NCBI GenBank assembly: GCA_023251415.1
Contig: JAHEYX010000058.1
Coordinates: 1-11,873, forward strand
Direction of reading: 5' to 3'
DNA length: 11,873 nt
DNA from: Chitinophagales bacterium
Lineage (GTDB): Bacteria > Bacteroidota > Bacteroidia > Chitinophagales > CAIODY01
Below, in pieces: positions 6,863 through 11,873 of the stretch. Below the pieces are notes generated by a model. That model ran no database searches. It saw only the letters and a list, made by a program, of their open reading frames with translations, and was not told the DNA's origin. The position numbers and the translations under genes are program-made. Numbering within the stretch: the stretch's first letter is position 1; each line of letters opens with the position of its first letter.

Positions 6863-6890
6863 CAAACATAGTATATCTATTACAAATAAA
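6863..6890 (-). promoter_or_regulatory. Candidate promoter for the 6285-6803 gene
   Basis: Minus strand: TTT at 6890-6888 (one mismatch to TTG), 17 bases, then TATGTTTG at 6870-6863, a full match to TAnnTTTG. Predicted leader is about 50 bases. Confidence 0.35.
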
Positions 6891-7160
6891 CGAATGATAA
6901 AACCGTTTTAAAAGAACCATACCTTATCCATTATGCATTTCTACTAGTGCATTTTTGCCAAATAAAACAGTTATTCTAATTCCAAAACCTGCTTACACAA
7001 CTTTCAATACACGCTCCTATTTCAAGATATTCTGCTACTATATTTATAGGATTAAACATGAAAACCAAGCATTGCCGTAATTGCAATAGATAAGCTGAGC
7101 CTTAAATTGGATACAATAAAGTGAACGTGCCCCATCACCAGCTACTAATAATAACTTCAT

Positions 7161-7194
7161 AAAAAAGGCTGTTCCTTTAACCCGAACAGCCTTT
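7161..7194 (-). terminator. Rho-independent terminator of the decarboxylase gene
   Basis: AAAGGCTGTTC (7164-7174) and GAACAGCCTTT (7184-7194) form a perfect 11-base stem with a 9-base loop. On the minus strand it ends in six T (7166-7161). It lies 26 bases past the stop codon at 7220. Confidence 0.92.
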
Positions 7195-7219
7195 AATTAG
7201 TTTAATCGATTTGATTGAC

Positions 7220-8608
7220 TTACTTCACAACGCGTGCTATTTCCGTATTGACACGAATATTGGTAGAGGCATTTTCACTTGGAGTTTCACCATATAATTT
7301 GAATGCTAATTTAACCCCTTTACGGAAGATTAAACAATGTGTAGAGCCTCCAAAATGGAACATACCCAATTGATCGCCTTTGTTTACATGATCCCCATCC
7401 TTCACAGTAATTTCGCAACTGGAAACTTCTGCCATACCAACAGGCATCACACACATTAAACCAATTTCAGGATTATCAGCTTCAATAAAAATTACAGCAC
7501 GTGTTGCCACTGCCGTTAAAAAGCCTTGCGAATTATTAGGTGCTGCTGCATCCGGTCCGGCAGGATCATAAAAACCTTGACCTAAACTTTCTAAATAGTA
7601 GGTTCCATTTATTATATATCCCTTTCTAATAGTCCCACTTACCGGACTGTGCCAACGGTGAAAACTTAAAGCACTTAAAAATGCTTGATATACCGTGCCT
7701 CCTTCAAACTGAGGTGCCAGTTCATCAAAATTCAACATGTTTTCTAAAGAGTATGGTTGTCCTTTTAACCAAAATTTATCCGACAATTTTACTTTATGCG
7801 ACAAGCGATACGGTGCCGACTCACAAGCATTTACAATTACCGAATCATCTTTTGGATGCGATACCGGTCTTACATTATCACAAAACACACGGGTAAAGAA
7901 ATCATCCCAACTCTTATAACCATAATAGTTATCCTTGGGATTACATTTAAATACATCCGCAAACCGTGCATTTTCCGGAATTGGATTCTTACCTGCACCC
8001 AAAGCTGCTTTAGCAACGGCTAACATCTCCTGTTGTGCCTTAGGACTTAACCAAGCAATTACTTCATCCTTTTTATCATTATCGATCAAAGTATAGCGCG
8101 ACTCAGGCGTAACCAGGAACTTCGACCAATGTTTAAGTATTTTTTTAAATTGTTGATTGATTAAGGCATTTGAAAACACATCGTAACCATAACTGGTAGC
8201 CATAGGCCAAGCCAATAAGGCATTAATCGGAAATCCAATCATACCGGCTGCTTCTTCCTTTTTTCCGCTTATGGTTTGATACGCTTCAGGTGCGGTGTAC
8301 ATGATTTCATTTAATAACACCAAAAATTGTTCGAAATCGATGGGCTCCGGTTGCCAATCCAATGGCGTATTTTGCTTCAAACGATATGCTTCCCAAAACA
8401 TCAATTGCACATTGGAGTGCAAGATATTGTCGGCATAAACCAATTCACGCAAAGCAGCAATTTCAGGAATTAGTTTTTTAGGTTTTGCCTTAGAACTTTT
8501 CATTAATTTCTTAAGCCAATGCTCCATTAAATGTAAATCATGTGGCATCCAACCACCCAATTTCTGGGTTGATTTTTTTAGTGTTTTGGATTGTTTTGTG
8601 TTACTCAT
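7220..8608 (-). CDS. Phosphatidylserine decarboxylase family protein (PsiD-like, with extra N-terminal domain)
   Basis: 462 residues, ATG at 8608. The C-terminal part (about 235-460) is the pyruvoyl-dependent decarboxylase domain: F316-H-R-W-H320-S-P matches the family F/Y-H-R-x-H-x-P motif, and F419-G-G-S-T-H424 is the self-cleavage site. Cleavage before S422 would give a long beta chain and a 41-residue alpha chain with an N-terminal pyruvoyl group. Canonical membrane enzymes have LGST; here it is GGST. Where E. coli has the triad Asp in PVDG, this protein reads N260-A-C-E263, so Glu may replace Asp (inferred alignment). The N-terminal half (about 45-190) looks like the PSDC domain (PF12588) found in this long subfamily, which includes fungal tryptophan decarboxylase PsiD. 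No signal peptide or membrane helix, unlike membrane-bound Psd. The substrate (phosphatidylserine or an amino acid) cannot be decided from sequence. A strong terminator follows; probably monocistronic. Confidence 0.88.
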   Translation of the reverse strand: MSNTKQSKTLKKSTQKLGGWMPHDLHLMEHWLKKLMKSSKAKPKKLIPEIAALRELVYADNILHSNVQLMFWEAYRLKQNTPLDWQPEPIDFEQFLVLLNEIMYTAPEAYQTISGKKEEAAGMIGFPINALLAWPMATSYGYDVFSNALINQQFKKILKHWSKFLVTPESRYTLIDNDKKDEVIAWLSPKAQQEMLAVAKAALGAGKNPIPENARFADVFKCNPKDNYYGYKSWDDFFTRVFCDNVRPVSHPKDDSVIVNACESAPYRLSHKVKLSDKFWLKGQPYSLENMLNFDELAPQFEGGTVYQAFLSALSFHRWHSPVSGTIRKGYIINGTYYLESLGQGFYDPAGPDAAAPNNSQGFLTAVATRAVIFIEADNPEIGLMCVMPVGMAEVSSCEITVKDGDHVNKGDQLGMFHFGGSTHCLIFRKGVKLAFKLYGETPSENASTNIRVNTEIARVVK

Positions 8609-9058
8609 TTGTGATTGTTTTGTGCCTACTCTATTCGGTTTTCGGCTACTCCGTTAATTAAACTTGTTTATGTTACGTTTTATAACAATGCACAATAAGC
8701 TTTTAGTGGTAAGCTGTTATGTTTACTGTTTACCCTTATGTACCCGATAAACAAAACCAATTTGCCTAGGCTAATTTTTCTGTTTTAGCGAAATATGTAT
8801 GGCTTCATTTGTTTCGGAACAAAGTACTGTTATTTAAATGAAAAGCGGTAGATGGAATTTCCTGTTTCTATAGGTGGAATTTCCTGTTTTTTTTATGAAT
8901 TAGTTGGTAAACTTTCAGCAAATTGAGTTACTATGTCATAATTTAGGGTGTTAGCGATGTACTATAAATGGCTGCATTATTTTCATTAATTGTTGCAGAA
9001 GTAAATCCAAGAAATATTCAGGATTCGGTGTTTAACAATATGGCATTAGAATATATAG
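8609..9058. other. Divergent intergenic region between the decarboxylase and HAD genes
   Basis: About 450 bases between oppositely pointing genes. It holds a tandem 15-base repeat (8853-8889), a GCCTAGGC palindrome (8764-8771), and TTTGTT-TCGG-AACAAA (8808-8823). I found no TAnnTTTG element for the decarboxylase gene. A 34-codon plus-strand ORF (8968-9072) has an ATG and reads smoothly, but has no homology I recognise and overlaps the HAD promoter, so it is not called. Confidence 0.55.
8853..8889. repeat. Tandem operator-like repeat, 22-base period
   Basis: TGGAATTTCCTGTTT occurs at 8853-8867 and again, identical, at 8875-8889. Each copy contains GGAA-T-TTCC, a palindrome around one base. 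A 22-base period places both on the same face of the helix, as expected for a pair of bound regulator dimers. It lies about 205 bases before the HAD gene and 245 before the decarboxylase gene. Confidence 0.5.
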
Positions 9059-9087
9059 TTGAATTGCTTTAATAATGTGTAATTTTG
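9059..9087 (+). promoter_or_regulatory. Promoter directly abutting the HAD gene start
   Basis: TTG at 9059-9061, 18 bases, then TAATTTTG at 9080-9087, a full match to the Bacteroidota TAnnTTTG element. Only six bases separate it from the ATG at 9094, so transcription would begin at or next to the start codon, giving a leaderless or nearly leaderless mRNA. Confidence 0.5.
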
Positions 9088-9093
9088 CTTTCT

Positions 9094-9558
9094 ATGCTAT
9101 TCTTCTTAGATATTGATGGTGTTATGGTTCCTGCAAAAAGTTGGAAAAGTCCTGCGTTTTTAAATGATGGGTTTCCGGCCTTTAGTAATAAGGCTACTAA
9201 TACACTTCAGCACTTAATTTCTGAAGATGACACCATTATGCTTACTACTTCCCATAAATCAAAATTTAGTATTGAAGAATGGATTCGTATTTTCAAACAT
9301 AGGGGAATTTCAATTAAAAAAATAAAAACGCTGCCTGAAAATACTACGAATAGTAGTCGAAAAGATGAAATCGCAAACTGGTTTCATGATAATCGTATAA
9401 ATGAAAATTTTGTAATTATTGACGATGACAAATCACTAAACGAACTTCCTACTTTTTTAAAAGCACATTTAGTGCAAACTAGCCCTTCTATCGGTTTAAC
9501 TGAAGAGCATTTTCTTGCCATAAAAGAAATATCAACTAAGCGATTGCACGCTGTTTAA
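9094..9558 (+). CDS. HAD-fold protein of the RNA-repair-associated HAD family
   Basis: 154 residues from the ATG at 9094. HAD motifs are all visible: motif I D6-I-D8-G (FFLDIDGV at the very N terminus), motif II TTS at 51-53, motif III Lys at K90 (RKDEI), motif IV D110-D-D112 (VIIDDDKSL), then a GLTEEH end. The small size and the order match the HAD_SAK family (PF18143, HAD domain in Swiss Army Knife RNA repair proteins), which occurs alone or fused to RNA-repair domains; the expected activity is phosphatase, with substrate unknown. A TTG at 9085 would add three residues but lies inside the promoter element, so the ATG is preferred. This is the only plus-strand gene in the window and points toward gyrA. 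No partner gene (ligase or kinase) is next to it. Confidence 0.8.
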   Translation: MLFFLDIDGVMVPAKSWKSPAFLNDGFPAFSNKATNTLQHLISEDDTIMLTTSHKSKFSIEEWIRIFKHRGISIKKIKTLPENTTNSSRKDEIANWFHDNRINENFVIIDDDKSLNELPTFLKAHLVQTSPSIGLTEEHFLAIKEISTKRLHAV

Positions 9559-9598
9559 ATGATTTTAAGAAAACAAAAACGTATTCTTGATTTCTTAT

Positions 9599-9652
9599 AA
9601 TAACGGATATAATTGCGTTATTGAAAGGACGAATTAATGGATGTAATTAATT
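9599..9652. repeat. Two successive AT-rich hairpins after the HAD gene
   Basis: AATAACG (9599-9605) / CGTTATT (9616-9622), then AATTAAT (9632-9638) / ATTAATT (9646-9652), each with perfect 7-base arms. They begin 40 bases after the HAD stop codon. They may serve as a weak terminator; neither has a T-run. Confidence 0.3.
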
Positions 9653-9770
9653 AGCTAGAAACGAATTTATCAGAAAAATCTGTGTTTCAATTACGCTTGA
9701 AACTCGGAACTATAGCTCCTTGCTCTAAAATAATCATCCTTACTATACATCTAGAACAAACATACCCCAC

Positions 9771-9797
9771 AAAAAAACCCGCCACTTGCGTAGCGGG
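9771..9797 (-). terminator. Rho-independent terminator of gyrA
   Basis: On the minus strand CCCGCTAC, GCAA loop, GTGGCGGG (9797-9778) forms eight pairs, one of them G-U, capped by a GNRA-type tetraloop and followed by seven T (9777-9771). It lies 34 bases past the gyrA stop codon at 9832. Confidence 0.93.
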
Positions 9798-9831
9798 CTT
9801 TCCCGTTTTTAATTTTATAACACGAACAAGT

Positions 9832-11873
9832 TTATACTTCCGGAGTTGGTTCTACCGCTGCTGCAGTATCACCGGCTTCCGTAGTGGAATCAGTTATAAT
9901 ATCCGAAGCTGCTACCCCATCCCCTTCAACAGGAACGATAGCTTCTTCACGATCCAATTTAGTTACGGCAGCTATTTCATCACCCTCTTCCAAACGAATC
10001 AATCGAACACCTTGTGTAGCACGACCAGCCTCACGTATATCCGCTACAGATGTGCGAATGGTGATGCCTGACTTACACATAATCATTAAATCATCATCTT
10101 CTTCAACCGATAAGAATCCGATTAATTTTCCGGTCTTTTCCGTTACATTTAAGGTACGAACCCCTTTACCGCCACGATTGGTAATACGGTATTCATCCAA
10201 AGCTGTACGTTTACCCAAACCATTTTCAGTTACTACTAAAATAGAAGAGTTTTCATTTGCTTTATTGATGCATATCATACCTATCACTTCATCATTGCTT
10301 TCATCCACTTCAATACCATAAACCCCTGCACTGCTACGTCCGGTTGAACGAACTTTCTCTTCTGGGAAACGAATACTGCGTCCGCTATGAATAGCCAATA
10401 AAATTTGTGAATTACCATCCGTCAATTTCGCTTCTAACAATTGATCACCTTCATTAACGGTGATGGCAATAATACCGGAGCGGCGCGGATTGCTGAATTC
10501 TTCCAATAAGGTCTTTTTGATAATACCTTGTTTGGTACACAATACTACATAATGCGATTTACAGAATTCTTCGTCGTTTAATTTCTCTACATTAATATAG
10601 GCGCGAATTTTATCGCCGGCTTCTAATTGCAATAAATTCTGAATTGCACGTCCTTTATTGGTTTTCGTTCCTTCCGGTAATTGGTATACTTTAATCCAAT
10701 GACATTTACCTTTATCGGTGAACACCAGTAAATAATTGTGCGTATTGGCTACAAACACATGTTCGATAAAATCTTCATCACGAGTGGCACCGCCTTGAGA
10801 ACCACGTCCTCCACGGTTTTGTGCACGGTATTCGGTTACTTTAGTACGTTTAATATAACCCAAATGCGAAATAGTAACCACCATATCCTCACGGTCGATT
10901 AAGTCTTCGTCCATGATTTCATCAGCATTCAACACTATTTCACTGCGACGGGCATCACCAAAACGTTTTTGAATATCCAACATTTCGTCTTTGATGATTT
11001 TCATACGCAAGCCTTCATCCGCCAATATTTCACGCAAGTAATTGATGGTTTTCATCAACTCATCGTATTCGGCTTTAATTTTATCGCGTTCCAAACCGGT
11101 CAAACGTTGTAAACGCATGTCCAATATAGCTTTGGCTTGAATTTCGGATAATTGGAAATTGCTCATTAAGCCTTCACGTGCTTCATCCGGAGTTTGCGCC
11201 GCACGAATCAATTTGATGACTTCATCCAAATGATCCAAGGCAATCAATAACCCTTCTAAGATATGTGCACGTTTTTCGGCTTCAGCTAATTCAAATTTAG
11301 TACGACGAACAACCACTTCATGACGGAATTCAACATAATGTTGAATCAAATCACGCAAATTGAGTTGAATCGGGCGACCTTTCACCAAGGCCACATTGTT
11401 TACACCATAACTGGTTTGCAATTCGGTGTATTGAAACAACTGGTTCATTACCACTTGTGCTACGGCATCGTTACGCAAGTCGTAAACGATACGCATCCCT
11501 TCACGATCACTTTCATCACGGCAATCACGTAAGCCTTCAATTTTCTTTTCCGCCATCAAATGGTGCGTCTTTTCAATCAAAGAAGCCTTATTAACTTGAT
11601 ACGGAATTTCAGAAACCACAATTTTCTCTTTGCCTTTGGCATCGGTTTCAATTTCGTATTTGGCACGAACCACCACACGACCACGTCCGGTTAATAAACC
11701 TTGACGAACACCTTCCATACCATAGATAATACCTCCGGTTGGGAAATCAGGTGCTTTAACAAACTGAGTTAATTCTTGAACAGAAATTTCTTTGTTATCG
11801 ATATAGGCACAAATACCGTCAATAACTTCCGATAAGTTATTCGGCATCATGTTAGTAGCCATACACACTGCAA
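9832..11873 (-). CDS. gyrA: DNA gyrase subunit A (5' end outside the window)
   Basis: 680 codons are visible from the window edge to the TAA at 9834-9832; the gene enters from the right, so the N-terminal winged-helix part with the catalytic tyrosine and the quinolone-resistance region is not seen. The fragment begins near E. coli residue 172 (AVCMATN), continues through PDFPTGGIIYG, IPYQVNK, the coiled coil ending in ILDMRLQRLTGLE, and the C-terminal DNA-wrapping beta-pinwheel. The GyrA box is QNRGGRG (window about 10821-10801), which marks it as GyrA rather than ParC; a second box-like NRGGKG lies in a later blade. An acidic, Thr/Ala-rich tail (about 35 residues) follows the pinwheel. GyrA with GyrB introduces negative supercoils using ATP. 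The segment normally reading G-M-A-T-N-x-P-P-H-N-L here reads C-M-A-T-N-M-M-P-N-N-L. A strong terminator follows. Confidence 0.97.
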   Translation of the reverse strand, partial: AVCMATNMMPNNLSEVIDGICAYIDNKEISVQELTQFVKAPDFPTGGIIYGMEGVRQGLLTGRGRVVVRAKYEIETDAKGKEKIVVSEIPYQVNKASLIEKTHHLMAEKKIEGLRDCRDESDREGMRIVYDLRNDAVAQVVMNQLFQYTELQTSYGVNNVALVKGRPIQLNLRDLIQHYVEFRHEVVVRRTKFELAEAEKRAHILEGLLIALDHLDEVIKLIRAAQTPDEAREGLMSNFQLSEIQAKAILDMRLQRLTGLERDKIKAEYDELMKTINYLREILADEGLRMKIIKDEMLDIQKRFGDARRSEIVLNADEIMDEDLIDREDMVVTISHLGYIKRTKVTEYRAQNRGGRGSQGGATRDEDFIEHVFVANTHNYLLVFTDKGKCHWIKVYQLPEGTKTNKGRAIQNLLQLEAGDKIRAYINVEKLNDEEFCKSHYVVLCTKQGIIKKTLLEEFSNPRRSGIIAITVNEGDQLLEAKLTDGNSQILLAIHSGRSIRFPEEKVRSTGRSSAGVYGIEVDESNDEVIGMICINKANENSSILVVTENGLGKRTALDEYRITNRGGKGVRTLNVTEKTGKLIGFLSVEEDDDLMIMCKSGITIRTSVADIREAGRATQGVRLIRLEEGDEIAAVTKLDREEAIVPVEGDGVAASDIITDSTTEAGDTAAAVEPTPEV

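Larger units (their letters stand above)
6804..7219. other. Intergenic region: promoter at one end, terminator at the other
   Basis: About 415 bases. It carries the promoter candidate of the 6285-6803 gene and the terminator of the decarboxylase gene. Between them (6891-7160) I see no ORF of useful length, only short AT-rich palindromes such as AAAAC-C-GTTTT near 6900. Confidence 0.6.

Noticed and set aside
8968..9072. 34-codon plus-strand ORF just before the HAD gene (MAALFSLIVAEVNP...)
   Set aside because: It starts with ATG directly after a stop codon and reads smoothly, but it has no ribosome site or known family, and its end overlaps the better-supported HAD promoter. Length is within chance expectation.
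9682..10321. Plus-strand ORFs of 129 and 145 codons over the gyrA 3' end
   Set aside because: Antisense shadows of gyrA; one also runs through the gyrA terminator.

Overview
The window looks like chromosomal DNA of an AT-rich member of the Bacteroidota. The evidence is: promoters fitting the Bacteroidota pattern (TTG/TTTG, about 17-21 bases, TAnnTTTG); no clear Shine-Dalgarno sites; Sec signal peptides of the MKK type; an outer-membrane barrel ending in Phe; a Reg_prop-type sensor protein; and a gyrA of the Bacteroidota kind. I cannot name a genus. All genes except one lie on the minus strand.

Layout. (1) 1-1575 (minus): exported beta-propeller sensor protein, cut by the window edge and broken near its visible end by what looks like one missing base in a T-run. 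(2) 1797-2438 (minus): small outer-membrane beta-barrel. (3) 2651-4111 (minus): the highlight, a single ORF that fuses a complete class D (OXA-type) serine beta-lactamase to a complete subclass B1 zinc beta-lactamase behind one signal peptide. Every catalytic and zinc-binding residue I could check is present in both halves. (4) 4233-4679 (minus): DUF1569, a DinB-like protein. (5) 4740-7219: AT-rich, gene-poor stretch with a lipoprotein gene interrupted by an in-frame TAA (5358-5891) and one unrecognised protein (6285-6803). (6) 7220-8608 (minus): phosphatidylserine-decarboxylase-family pyruvoyl enzyme with the extra N-terminal domain also found in fungal PsiD, followed by a strong terminator. 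(7) 9094-9558 (plus): small HAD-fold protein whose promoter almost touches its ATG. (8) 9832-11873 (minus): gyrA without its N-terminal part, followed by a strong terminator.

The genes do not form an obvious pathway. Most appear to be single transcription units: promoter-like motifs lie before at least six of them, and the two strong terminators close the decarboxylase and gyrA. No mobile element, tRNA, rRNA or CRISPR array was seen. The two broken genes (a frameshift and a nonsense codon) should be checked against reads before being taken as biology. Promoter and hairpin calls are weak individually because short AT-rich motifs occur often by chance.
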